A stretch of DNA of 64,000 bases from CABQCM01 sp965145485 (GTDB lineage: Bacteria > Bacillota > Clostridia > Oscillospirales > Acutalibacteraceae): NCBI GenBank assembly GCA_965145485.1, contig CBCTCU010000003.1, forward strand, positions 62,001-126,000, in the 5' to 3' direction. The translations under genes were made by a program, and so were the position numbers. The notes below the pieces were generated by a model. That model was given only the letters and a program-made list of their open reading frames with translations. It was not told the DNA's origin and did not search any database. This document shows positions 44,534-52,651 of the stretch, in pieces (positions within the stretch are counted from its first letter, which is position 1; every line of letters begins with the position of its first letter).

Positions 44534-45337
44534 CTATCGCCACATATCACGGTATTTGATCATAATATCCAACGAGTCGGCCACGCCGTCCCCGTTGACG
44601 TCGTTCGCACAAAAGATATATTCCGGTGGTATCCGCTCCCAATCGTATGCGCTTATCTCCCATATTGAGGATTGCCATGTATACAGGGTCATAACTTTGC
44701 CGATCGCTATCAGCCCCACCGACTCCTGCAGGATCAGGAGGGCGTCATAGGCGTCTATCTGGCCGTTTCGATCGACATCGAAATCTTTTAAAAACTGCTC
44801 ACCCGGCGCGTCGTGCAGCCCCACCGATATCTGCAAAAGAAACAAAGCCATTTCCGCGTTAAAGGAAGAAGTACGAAACGGGAAATAAATATTTGGTCGA
44901 TTATTTCGATGATAGGGTATATAGATCACTCTCGCTACCCTTTCGTTACCGGCCAGGGCCTGTATCTCTTCCCTCGTCAGCCATGCGGTCGTCAGGGGAA
45001 TATATCCAGAGTCACCATACGTACGGCCAAGAGTAAACATATACTTGGAATTTAAAACCAGGTTGTCATCCTCCAGCCCGATTTCTTGGCGGAACTCCTC
45101 TGCCATCTGGTTGAATTCCTGCTCCTCCATGGCCAAGGATTCGTGGATGGTCATATCCGTCTGTACGCAAATATACACCGGCAGCTCGCCCGTATACTGC
45201 TCCATCTTTTCCAGCAGGTATTCGTCGATCTTGCCGGTATCGCCGGCCGTCTGCCCGCTCACCGGCATGGGCAGCACACACGCCAGGGCCAGCACCACCG
45301 CCACCATCCCTTTGAGCCGTTTGCTTGGTTTGCTCAT
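44534..45337 (-). CDS. Secreted prodomain-like/dockerin protein C
   Basis: Encodes 267 residues; ATG 45337 follows AGAGAGGAACG. The signal peptide MSKPSKRLKGMVAVVLALAC is identical to copy D and different from A and B. The prodomain-like part (KIDEYLLEKMEQYTGELPVY ... LTREEIQALAGNERVARVIY) is close to A. The dockerin part carries ALFLLQISVGL, FDVDRNGQIDAYDALLILQ and NDVNGDGVADSLDIMIKYR. Relative to A, the middle segment has its own variants (TLGRTYGDSG). It lies 84 bases downstream of D and is probably cotranscribed with it. No catalytic domain. Confidence 0.7.
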   Translation of the reverse strand: MSKPSKRLKGMVAVVLALACVLPMPVSGQTAGDTGKIDEYLLEKMEQYTGELPVYICVQTDMTIHESLAMEEQEFNQMAEEFRQEIGLEDDNLVLNSKYMFTLGRTYGDSGYIPLTTAWLTREEIQALAGNERVARVIYIPYHRNNRPNIYFPFRTSSFNAEMALFLLQISVGLHDAPGEQFLKDFDVDRNGQIDAYDALLILQESVGLIAIGKVMTLYTWQSSIWEISAYDWERIPPEYIFCANDVNGDGVADSLDIMIKYRDMWR

Positions 45338-45421
45338 CGTTCCTCTCTCCTCTCTTGTTTTGCCGCTGGCAGGAGGATATTCCTCCCGGCACGGGTTGGT
45401 TTGTGTTCAAGATTGCGCCGG

Positions 45422-46213
45422 CTATCGCCACATATCACGGTATTGGATCATAATATCCAACGAGTCGGCCACGCCGTCTCCGTTGACGTCGTTCGCACAA
45501 AAGATATATTCCGGTGGTATCCGCTCCCAATCGTATGCGCCTATCTCCCATATTGAGGATTGCCATGTATACAGGGTCATAACTTCGCCGATCGCTATCA
45601 GCCCCACCGACTCCTGCAGGGCCAGCAGGGCGTCATAGGCGTCTATCTGGCCGTTTTGATCGATATCTTCTATAAACATCCCACCCGGCTCATGCAGCCC
45701 CACCGATATCTGTAAAATATACAAGGCCCATTCCGCCTTATAAGAATAAATGGTAAATGGGAAATAAATATTTGGTAGGTTATTTCGATCATAGGGTATA
45801 TAGGTCACTCTCGCTACCCTTTCGTTACCGGCCAGGGCACGTATCTCTTCCCTCGTCAGCCATGCGGTCGTCAGGGGAATATAACCATGGCCAGCATACA
45901 TACGAAGATTAAACATATACTTGGAATTTAAAACCAGGTTGTCATCCTCCAGCCCGTTTTCTTGGCGGAACTCCTCTGCCATCTGGTTGAATTCCTGCTC
46001 CTCCATGGCCAAGGATTCGTGGATGGTCATATCCGTCTGTACGCAAATATACACCGGCAGCTCGCCCGTATACTGCTCCATCTTTTCCAGCAGGTATTCG
46101 TCGATCTTGCCGGTATCGCCGGCCGTCTGCCCGCTCACCGGCATGGGCAGCACACACGCCAGGGCCAGCACCACCGCCACCATCCCTTTGAGCCGTTTGC
46201 TTGGTTTGCTCAT
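45422..46213 (-). CDS. Secreted prodomain-like/dockerin protein D
   Basis: Encodes 263 residues from the ATG at 46213, with the same upstream AGAGAGGAACG as copy C. Signal peptide and the first 70 residues are identical to C. The central stretch (MFNLRMYAGHGYIPLTTAW through ARVTYIPYDRNNLPNIY) matches copy A. The C-terminal dockerin half again matches C (SIWEIGAYDWERIPPEYIF). The first dockerin loop is shortened (IEDIDQNGQIDAYDALLALQ). It is first in the array, with a promoter at 46442-46470. It is part of an 876-bp tandem duplication and lacks any catalytic domain. Confidence 0.7.
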   Translation of the reverse strand: MSKPSKRLKGMVAVVLALACVLPMPVSGQTAGDTGKIDEYLLEKMEQYTGELPVYICVQTDMTIHESLAMEEQEFNQMAEEFRQENGLEDDNLVLNSKYMFNLRMYAGHGYIPLTTAWLTREEIRALAGNERVARVTYIPYDRNNLPNIYFPFTIYSYKAEWALYILQISVGLHEPGGMFIEDIDQNGQIDAYDALLALQESVGLIAIGEVMTLYTWQSSIWEIGAYDWERIPPEYIFCANDVNGDGVADSLDIMIQYRDMWR

Positions 46214-46297
46214 CGTTCCTCTCTCCTCTCTTGTTTTGCCGCTGGCAGGAGGATATTCCTCCCGGCACGGGTTGGTTTGTGTTCAAGATTACGCTGG

Positions 46298-46346
46298 CTA
46301 TCGCCACATATCACGGTATTGGATCATAATATCCAACGAGTCGGCC
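46298..46346 (-). pseudogene. Truncated fifth dockerin gene (3' end only)
   Basis: Bases 46298-46346 repeat the last 49 bases of copy D at exactly 876 bases distance. They encode ADSLDIMIQYRDMWR and a stop on the minus strand. Upstream (right) the match ends abruptly. It is the scar of a tandem duplication or deletion. Confidence 0.85.
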
Positions 46347-46650
46347 TATTCATCCTCTATGCTTTGTTGCAAAAGACAGCAAATTTTCCGAATGGCCCAT
46401 CGGACTCACCTCATTTAGAAGCCAACAAGTATCCAGTTAAAGTTTAACATTGAAGATAATTTTTGTCAATTACAACTTATTATACTTTCGCCATCCGTGC
46501 TACTACATTTTGTGAGAATGTGTTTTTAACCCAAGGAACCAATCCCGTCCGCCGCATGCTGGAGATTGCGGCCATGGTTCGCGTATGGTCTCTGCAAGCG
46601 CAAGCGGGCCGGTGTGCATAAGCGGGGAATATCACCCAGGCAATGACAAC
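46347..46650. other. Intergenic region upstream of the dockerin array
   Basis: No gene seen. It contains the promoter of copy D and, to the right, a GC-richer stretch before the rpmE terminator. Confidence 0.5.
46442..46470 (-). promoter_or_regulatory. Promoter of dockerin genes D and C
   Basis: On the minus strand TTGACA, a 17-base spacer and TAAACT. About 230 bases before the ATG of D; the truncated copy lies in the leader. Confidence 0.75.
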
Positions 46651-46653
46651 AAA

Positions 46654-46683
46654 AAAGCCGGGCGGATTACTCCGCCCGGCTTT
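46654..46683 (-). terminator. Terminator of rpmE
   Basis: AAAGCCGGGCGGA and TCCGCCCGGCTTT are perfect arms with TTTGTTG following on the minus strand, 11 bases past the stop. Confidence 0.9.
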
Positions 46684-46694
46684 ATAGTACGAAA

Positions 46695-46901
46695 CTATTT
46701 GCTCTCTTTGGAGAAACGGCGATTAAACCGCTCGACACGGCCGCCGGTATCCACCAGCTTCTGCCGACCCGTAAAGAAAGGATGGCAATTGGAGCAAATA
46801 TCAACACGAATGTCCTTCTTGGTGGAGCGAGTCTCGAACTCGGCGCCGCAGGCACAACGAATGGTGGTTGTTTCATACTTCGGATGAATTCCGTCTTTCA
46901 T
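46695..46901 (-). CDS. rpmE: 50S ribosomal protein L31, zinc-binding form
   Basis: Encodes 68 residues from the ATG at 46901, preceded by AGAGGTGAT. The protein begins MKDGIHPKYETTTIRCACGA and keeps the four-Cys set of the zinc (C+) form: two in RCACGAEF and two in DICSNCHPFFTG. It ends in RFNRRFSKESK. It is a peripheral large-subunit protein that also bridges the subunits. Monocistronic, with its own promoter and terminator. Confidence 0.96.
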   Translation of the reverse strand: MKDGIHPKYETTTIRCACGAEFETRSTKKDIRVDICSNCHPFFTGRQKLVDTGGRVERFNRRFSKESK

Positions 46902-46942
46902 GAATATCACCTCTTTCACAGTCTTTATCCATTAACAGATCA

Positions 46943-46971
46943 ATTATAGCATAAGGATGTATTGAATGCAA
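46943..46971 (-). promoter_or_regulatory. Promoter of rpmE
   Basis: On the minus strand TTGCAT, a 17-base spacer and TATAAT, about 42 bases before the ATG. Confidence 0.85.
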
Positions 46972-47016
46972 GATGATTTTCAAATTTTATCAAAGCAACA
47001 ATTTCGCGTTATGTAG

Positions 47017-47121
47017 CTAGACCTCAATGTGATCGTACTTGACGATGACATCCCCCACGCAGGACAAAACCAGCCCGACCGCCAGAACGCCAAAGCCAGC
47101 CTCGCGGCACTGGCCGATCAC
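47017..47121 (-). CDS. Very small membrane ORF, coupled by GTGA overlap
   Basis: A GTG at 47121 shares GTGA with the stop of the preceding ORF and encodes 34 residues with one membrane segment (AGFGVLAVGLVLSCVGDVIV) and the tail KYDHIEV. It could be a translationally coupled miniprotein. Alternatively it is the C-terminal half of a single two-span protein split by a one-base frameshift in the run near 47125-47140. Confidence 0.4.
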   Translation of the reverse strand: MIGQCREAGFGVLAVGLVLSCVGDVIVKYDHIEV

Positions 47122-47273
47122 GCCGGATTGCTCTGGGGCAGGGACGTGTAAGGGAGAAACACCGTGATCGCCAACAGGATCAGGCCGATAGCGGCCGTAA
47201 TCCACAACACCCAAATGGAATACCGGTTCATCTCAAGATAATAGCGCCCGACCTCCCGTGCAAGACTGCGCAT
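47118..47273 (-). CDS. Small single-span membrane protein
   Basis: Encodes 51 residues from the ATG at 47273, preceded by AGGAGAGGAGA. A basic/amphipathic start (MRSLAREVGRYYLEMNRYS) leads into one membrane segment (IWVLWITAAIGLILLAITVF) and ends PYTSLPQSNPA. An in-frame ATG 24 bases upstream is possible. Unknown family. It may form one two-span protein with the following 34-residue ORF if a frameshift is assumed. Confidence 0.5.
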   Translation of the reverse strand: MRSLAREVGRYYLEMNRYSIWVLWITAAIGLILLAITVFLPYTSLPQSNPA

Positions 47274-47384
47274 ACGCTCTCCTCTCCTTTTCCTCATTGT
47301 AACACCCGGGATAAACACCGGCAAGCAACAAGTTCTGGTAAGGAAAGAAGCTCCTGGTATCACAGGGGGATTCCTTCTCCACTG

Positions 47385-48047
47385 CTAGGATCGGTGGAGA
47401 AGCCCGTGAATTTGCTCTTCCAGCTCAGCGGGAGTGCTGACCAGACACTCCGCGCCGCTGCGATGCAATTCCTCCAGCGTACAAAAACCCCAGGTCACGA
47501 TAACCCCGGGCAATCCGGCATTGCGGGCCGTTTTAATATCAACATCCGAATCCCCGACGAAAAGGGTCGCCTGCGGGTCAGCCCCCAGCTGCTCCATCGC
47601 ATAATAAACCATCTCCGGCGACGGCTTGGTGGGAAATTCCTCCCGCGTGCCAAGGATGTAACCAAAATCGCTGCCAAAAAAGCGCTCTACCACCTTATGG
47701 GCATGAGCGTCGGGCTTATTGGTGACCACGCCGAGGGCGATCCCCTCTCCTTTCAGGCGGCCGATCAGCTCGGGAAGGCCGTCGTACGGCCGGGTATCGA
47801 CCAGGTAATAAGCATAATACCGCTCCAGGTAATCGGCGTGCACCTGGTCAATCGTCTGTGCGCTGCACCCGTCGGGAAGCGACTTGCGGATCAAATCATG
47901 CGAACCTGTGCCGACATACTCACGAATCTGCTCGTGGGTCCGTTCGGGAAAGCCGTGCAGCCGCAGGACATAGTTGACCGCCGAACGTATGTCGGCCAAG
48001 GTGTCGGCCAAAGTGCCATCCAGATCAAACAAAACCGTTTTTTTCAT
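47385..48047 (-). CDS. gph: HAD-superfamily phosphatase, phosphoglycolate phosphatase-like
   Basis: Encodes 220 residues. ATG 48047 is favoured over the ATG at 48053 because AGGTG then sits 8 bases away. HAD motifs: I, VLFDLDGTLADTLADI with the nucleophile Asp; II, LGVVTNKPDAHA; III, the Lys of FPTKPSPEM; IV, LFVGDSDVDIKTARNAG. The alpha-helical cap (residues 18-85) is that of the Gph/PgmB group. Likely substrates are 2-phosphoglycolate or other small phosphates. No operon partner. Confidence 0.88.
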   Translation of the reverse strand: MKKTVLFDLDGTLADTLADIRSAVNYVLRLHGFPERTHEQIREYVGTGSHDLIRKSLPDGCSAQTIDQVHADYLERYYAYYLVDTRPYDGLPELIGRLKGEGIALGVVTNKPDAHAHKVVERFFGSDFGYILGTREEFPTKPSPEMVYYAMEQLGADPQATLFVGDSDVDIKTARNAGLPGVIVTWGFCTLEELHRSGAECLVSTPAELEEQIHGLLHRS

Positions 48048-48378
48048 TTTCATGCCACCTCACTGGTATTCGCCGCCGTAACTTTCCGTATATTTACACT
48101 CTGGCCAAACCCCGGGTGAACCGACGAGGCGGTATCCAACCGGAACGTCTCGTTGGCACGCAGCCGAATGGGCAGGACGCCGTTCCGATAAACTCCGACC
48201 GCTGTTTCTGCCGTCGATGAGCGCCATTCAGCAGGAACGGGTTTGGCCCATGCCAGGGGAAAATTGGTTCGGCACGCCATAAGGCGCACGAACGTCCCGG
48301 CGGCGCTCTCCCTCCCGTGTTATCACGCGGGCAACAGCCCGCATAAACTCGCCAGCCTCGCCCGCTTTCCCTGACGGG
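48048..48378. other. Intergenic region upstream of gph
   Basis: No gene is supported; a 79-codon minus-strand frame here overlaps the gph start, lacks a ribosome site and has no recognisable motif. Confidence 0.45.
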
Positions 48379-48987
48379 TTATTTCATAAAATGAACCAAA
48401 GGCTTGATTTGCTCTGCCACCGTCTGACGGTTGGCATCAATCTCCTGCCGCCGGTCGCGAAAGAGGTTACCCCCTTTCGTGTCGATGCTAACCACCAGCG
48501 GGCCGAAATGGCGAACCCGGGCAATCCAGAACGCCTCGGGCATGCCGAGATCGAGCCATTCCACCCCAAGCACTTCTTCCACCATGGCCGCTTCGGTCAC
48601 CGCGCAGCCGCCCGGGATCACGGTGTGTATCGCCTTGTATTTTTGACACGCCTCAACCGTTTTGTCTCCCATACCGCCCTTCCCGATGAGCAGCTTCACC
48701 CCGGTCAGGCGCAGAAAGTCCGCTTCGGTCTGCTCCATGCGCATGCTGGTGGTCGGGCCGACCGAGACAATCTCATATTTCCCATCCGGCCTGGAACGGA
48801 CGATCGGCCCGGCATGGAAAATAGCGCCGCCTTCCAGATTGAGCGCAGGGCGTATGCCTTCCTGCACCAGGCGGCTGTGCCCCGAATCACGGCAGGTAGC
48901 CACAACACCGTCGAGATAAATCACGTCGCCGATTCTCAGCGAGGCAATATCCTCCTCCCGGATGGGGGTTGTCAATACGATGCTCAT
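48379..48987 (-). CDS. ttdB: L(+)-tartrate dehydratase / class I fumarase beta subunit
   Basis: Encodes 202 residues. It follows E. coli TtdB closely as I recall it: LTTPIREEDIASLRIGDVIY at the start, AIFHAGPIVR near residue 54, VSVGPTTSMRMEQTE near 75, LLIGKGGMGDKTVEACQKYK near 98, and GPLVVSIDTKGGNLF near 165. With the alpha subunit it forms an iron-sulfur hydro-lyase converting tartrate to oxaloacetate or malate to fumarate. Its ATG overlaps the alpha-subunit stop (ATGA). Tartrate versus fumarate specificity cannot be settled by sequence reading alone. Confidence 0.88.
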   Translation of the reverse strand: MSIVLTTPIREEDIASLRIGDVIYLDGVVATCRDSGHSRLVQEGIRPALNLEGGAIFHAGPIVRSRPDGKYEIVSVGPTTSMRMEQTEADFLRLTGVKLLIGKGGMGDKTVEACQKYKAIHTVIPGGCAVTEAAMVEEVLGVEWLDLGMPEAFWIARVRHFGPLVVSIDTKGGNLFRDRRQEIDANRQTVAEQIKPLVHFMK

Positions 48988-49925
48988 AATGCCACCCCCT
49001 TGTGGGTCAATAGTTCCATCTCACCTGCACGGTTCACCCGGACGGTCGACCGGCGATGCACCCAGCAGCCAATGCTCACGCTCACGCCGAGGGAGGCCGG
49101 ATGACGGGCCATGGCCTCGATCTGCACGCCAATTGCAGTCTCCCGTCCCCCCAGCCCCTGCGGGCCAATGTTCAGTTGATTGATGCCATCAAAAAGCAGC
49201 TGCTCCATCCGGGCAATTTTTTCATTCGGATTGCGGCTGCCAATGGTGCGAAGCAGCGCCCGTTTTGACAGGCGCGTGGCGGTGGTAATACAGGCGCCAA
49301 TCCCCACACCAACCACCATGGGCGGGCAGGCGTTCACCGCCCGGCCGCAAACCACATCGAGAACAAAATCAACAACGCCTTCGTATCCCGCTGCCGGCAT
49401 CAGAACAGCCGAGCGGCCGGCCAACGAACAGCCGCCGCCTGCAAAATAAACGTCCATCTCGATGTCGCTGGAATGGGGGATGATATCCCACTCTATAAAA
49501 GGCACCCCATGGCCTACGTTGGTGCCGTCGTTCGTTTCCTCAAACGAGGCGATCACATTGGGGCGCAACGGGGTTTGCCGCGTTGCCCGGGCGACGGCCT
49601 CGGTCAGCAGCGCCTCCCAGTCGGCTAGGAAGGGGCTGTCGCTCCCCGCACGCACATAGCACTGGACAATACCGGTATCCTGGCAATTGGGCCGGGCGGA
49701 CGCCACGGCCTGGCGCTGGTTTTCGAGCATAGCGTCATAGATAGCTAGGGTCTTGGGATTCTCCTCCTTCTCCCGCATCTGCCGAAGGCGGCACATCAAG
49801 TCGTCCGGCAGTTGGATGGCGGTCAGCGTCATCAAGCCGGTCAACCGGTCGAGCAGCTTGGTTTTCATATCCTCATTCACGCGACGGAACATCCCTTTCT
49901 GAAAGTCGAATTCAACCGAATCCAT
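48984..49925 (-). CDS. ttdA: L(+)-tartrate dehydratase / class I fumarase alpha subunit
   Basis: Encodes 313 residues from the ATG at 49925. Three Cys for the 4Fe-4S cluster are in place: ARPNCQDTGIVQCYV near residue 83, AGGGCSLAGRSAVL near 172, and VNACPPMVVGVGIG near 210. GVPFIEWDIIP and RTIGSRNPN match E. coli TtdA better than fumarases. TTGACG-17-TATAAT overlaps this very ATG (TATAATG). If that is the promoter, translation would have to begin at a later Met, residue 12 or 20. Coupled to ttdB by a 4-base overlap. Confidence 0.88.
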   Translation of the reverse strand: MDSVEFDFQKGMFRRVNEDMKTKLLDRLTGLMTLTAIQLPDDLMCRLRQMREKEENPKTLAIYDAMLENQRQAVASARPNCQDTGIVQCYVRAGSDSPFLADWEALLTEAVARATRQTPLRPNVIASFEETNDGTNVGHGVPFIEWDIIPHSSDIEMDVYFAGGGCSLAGRSAVLMPAAGYEGVVDFVLDVVCGRAVNACPPMVVGVGIGACITTATRLSKRALLRTIGSRNPNEKIARMEQLLFDGINQLNIGPQGLGGRETAIGVQIEAMARHPASLGVSVSIGCWVHRRSTVRVNRAGEMELLTHKGVAL

Positions 49926-50405
49926 TATACTCTTTTCCCCATAACGCGTCAAGACGGACTCGTACGGCTTGCCTGTGCGCGCCACGGGAAAGCTGCCAAC
50001 CGGCTCCCGTTTTGCACGGCTGCGGTCGCGGACGGCGGGCACAAATATGTTTGCCGAAATAAGGGGTGACCAGATTACGCTACTGGGCAGCATGCTTATG
50101 TCCCGCCCCTGAATAGGCCGCTAAGATTTTTCAACACCCCGGCTGCGCCGGAAATCAAGTGGATCTGCCAGGGGCGCACGGCCATACTCCGGAAGCGCCC
50201 AATGAGCTCGGATCGCCCGCCCGCAGCTATGAATCCCGTCAATGATCTGGTGCATGCGCCACAGCACACCGGCAGTCTGTCGCACTGCTAATCCATTTTG
50301 CGATACGACTAAAAGCAATAACAGGTCGAAAGGCCGCCGTTTCCCACGCAAGCCCATAAAAACAGCGGCGTCAAGCATCGCGCTTGCGCCGCTGCAACAG
50401 ATAGG
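49926..50405. other. Intergenic region between ttdA and the GH92 gene
   Basis: No gene supported. It holds a possible promoter running into the ttdA start and the GH92 terminator at 50364-50395. Confidence 0.45.
50364..50395 (-). terminator. Terminator of the GH92 gene
   Basis: CAGCGGCG and CGCCGCTG arms with inner CAAGC/GCTTG pairing; TTTTTATGG follows on the minus strand, about 10 bases past the stop. Confidence 0.85.
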
Positions 50406-52610
50406 TTATTTGGAAAGACTAAAGGGAAGCTGCTCGTCGGTATAAACGGCATTGGAGGGGGTGTTTGCCATGTCGGCCTTCATCACGCCGCCGGCCTTGA
50501 TATCCTCGTAACGCAGGTATGTAGTATCCACCGGCTTTCCGTTGAAGGTCAACGAGCGCACGTAAACATTTTCCGGCGAATTGTTTTCCGCTTCGATGAC
50601 CAGGTCCTTGCCATTGTCCAAGTGAACGGTGCACTTCTTCGCCGCAGGAGAACCGAGCACAAACTCGCCCGACCCGGGGCAGACCGGATAAAAACCAAGG
50701 GTGGTGAAAATATACCAGCCGGCCATGCTGCCGTTGTCCTCATCGCCGGGATAGCCGTTCGCCCCGCTGTTGAAGAGCTCTCTGGCCGCCTTGCGCACCC
50801 AGTAGGAGCATTTGTCCTTCTCTCCCATGCAGGAATAAATATACGGGATGTGGAAGCTCGGCTGATTGGATATGGCAAACTGCCCGAAGTCAACCGCCGC
50901 CATTTCGGTCATCTCGTGAATCTCAAGCGGGTAACCGTACGGACGGAAGTAAGGCGGGGTGGAGAACAGGGTGTCGAGCTTTTCCACCATCTTTTCCCGG
51001 CCGCCCATGAGCCCGGCCAGGCCGAAGAAATCGTGGTAGACCGCGAAGCTGTTCTGCCAGGGGCCGCCCTCGCAGTAATCCCCGCCCCAGTCAAACTGGG
51101 TAAAATCATCGCGCATATTGCCCTGCTCGTCCCTCGCGCGCATGAAGGTGGTTTCCCGGTCAAAGAGGTTTTGATAATTGAGCGCCCGTTTGGCATACTC
51201 CTTTTGCATCTCGGCATCCCCAAGTACGCCGGCGATCTGCGAAATGCAGAAATCACCGTAAGCATAATCCAGGGTAGCGTTGACGCTTTCGTTACGGGTG
51301 TTGGGCACATAGCCGTATTTTAGGTACAAGTCGATGCCGTTGCGGCCGCGAATGGGAAGATCGGGAGCCGTATTGGCATGCTTGAGCATGCCCTCGAGCG
51401 CCTTTTTGATCTTTTCCTTATCCGTAACGATCCCCTTGACCACAGCGTCGGCCAATACGGGGTCGATCATGGTGCCGGGCATCGCGCCACGCTCGCCGGG
51501 AGAGAGCCATTTGGGCAGCCATCCGCTCTCCTCGTAGAAATTGAGGAAGCCGTCGACCATCTCGGCGTACCGATCGGAAAGGATCAGGGAAAACATGGGG
51601 TAAACCGTCTTGTAGGTATCCCAAAAACCGTTGTCGGAGTACATCGAACCATCGCGAATGGAGCCGTCGGCCGGGCTGTAGTGTTTCATGTTGTTGTCCG
51701 CGTCAAACTCATAGAACACACGCGGGAAGAGGAACATACGGTACAGGCAGGTATAGAAGGTCTTCTTCTGTTCGGGGCAGTCGGTCTCGATTTCCAGCTT
51801 GGACAGATGCTTCTCCCACTCGTTGATCGCGTCGGCCCGAAGCTCGTCGATGCCCTTAGTCACCTCGCGCTCGAGGTTGCGCTGCGCCTGCTCGACGCTG
51901 ATAAAGGAGATGGCCATGGAAAAGGCGACCGTCTTGGGCTCGGTACCGGCAAAAGCGAGGCTCAGGCACAGGCCGGGGGCGGTGTTGGATTGGGTAGCGT
52001 CGTAACGCTTACCGCTGAGGTCGCCGACCACGGTTTTATCCATATCAAAGTCACAGTCAAACTGCATGACAAAATATTCGGCAAAGTTCTCCGGCGCCGC
52101 GCCGGTATTCGCACGGGTGTAGCCGGTCACCCTGCGCGCCTGGGGATCGATTTGCAGCATCACCTCTTTCTCGGTGTTGACCATCGACAGGCGATGGGTA
52201 TCCTCCGAGTCAAAGGTAGCGGTGCAGGAGGCGCCGCGCACGGTCGGCACCAACGTCAAAGCGGCGCGATACTGCAGGAAACGAACCGAAAGCTCGTAGG
52301 GGGTCATCACCGTTTCGTTCGGGCGGAAGCCGCTGCGGCGGGCGGTATCAAAATAAACGCGGTCCCCCGACTGGGCCATCAGGACAAAATTTCCGTAATC
52401 GTTGATCCAGGGGCTGGGGGTGTGGGTCAAACGGATTCCAGTGGTGACCATATCGTTGGGATTGTAAAACAGGCTGGCCTCCGGACGGGTTTCCAGAGCG
52501 AACGAGATCATACCGAACGGAACGCCCGTGACCGGCAGAATATTGCCAGCTGAGAATGCGGGAACCGAATTGGTCCCCTGTTTGACATTGACCAAATCAA
52601 CATACTTCAT
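50406..52610 (-). CDS. Alpha-mannosidase, glycoside hydrolase family 92
   Basis: Encodes 734 residues. The ATG at 52610 is chosen because GGAGGTAA ends 6 bases before it; the ATG at 52616 abuts that site. The N-terminal beta-sandwich (VDLVNVKQGTNSVPAFSAGN) is followed by the (alpha/alpha)6 barrel. Barrel motifs include SDNGFWDTYKTVYPMFSLI, GWLPKWLSPGERGAMPGTM, NESVNATLDYAYGDFCI, GYPLEIHEMTEMA and GYPGDEDNGSMAGWYIFTTL. These carry the acidic residues that bind calcium and activate water. There is no signal peptide, so it is intracellular. GH92 enzymes are calcium-dependent exo-alpha-mannosidases; linkage is not predictable here. Confidence 0.93.
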   Translation of the reverse strand: MKYVDLVNVKQGTNSVPAFSAGNILPVTGVPFGMISFALETRPEASLFYNPNDMVTTGIRLTHTPSPWINDYGNFVLMAQSGDRVYFDTARRSGFRPNETVMTPYELSVRFLQYRAALTLVPTVRGASCTATFDSEDTHRLSMVNTEKEVMLQIDPQARRVTGYTRANTGAAPENFAEYFVMQFDCDFDMDKTVVGDLSGKRYDATQSNTAPGLCLSLAFAGTEPKTVAFSMAISFISVEQAQRNLEREVTKGIDELRADAINEWEKHLSKLEIETDCPEQKKTFYTCLYRMFLFPRVFYEFDADNNMKHYSPADGSIRDGSMYSDNGFWDTYKTVYPMFSLILSDRYAEMVDGFLNFYEESGWLPKWLSPGERGAMPGTMIDPVLADAVVKGIVTDKEKIKKALEGMLKHANTAPDLPIRGRNGIDLYLKYGYVPNTRNESVNATLDYAYGDFCISQIAGVLGDAEMQKEYAKRALNYQNLFDRETTFMRARDEQGNMRDDFTQFDWGGDYCEGGPWQNSFAVYHDFFGLAGLMGGREKMVEKLDTLFSTPPYFRPYGYPLEIHEMTEMAAVDFGQFAISNQPSFHIPYIYSCMGEKDKCSYWVRKAARELFNSGANGYPGDEDNGSMAGWYIFTTLGFYPVCPGSGEFVLGSPAAKKCTVHLDNGKDLVIEAENNSPENVYVRSLTFNGKPVDTTYLRYEDIKAGGVMKADMANTPSNAVYTDEQLPFSLSK

Positions 52611-52651
52611 GCCCATTACCTCCAAGGATGGTTGGTTTTTCAAGACAAAAA

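Noticed and set aside
48050..48289. Minus-strand 79-codon ORF overlapping the gph start
   Set aside because: No ribosome site, no hydrophobic or domain pattern; the overlap with gph favours the latter.
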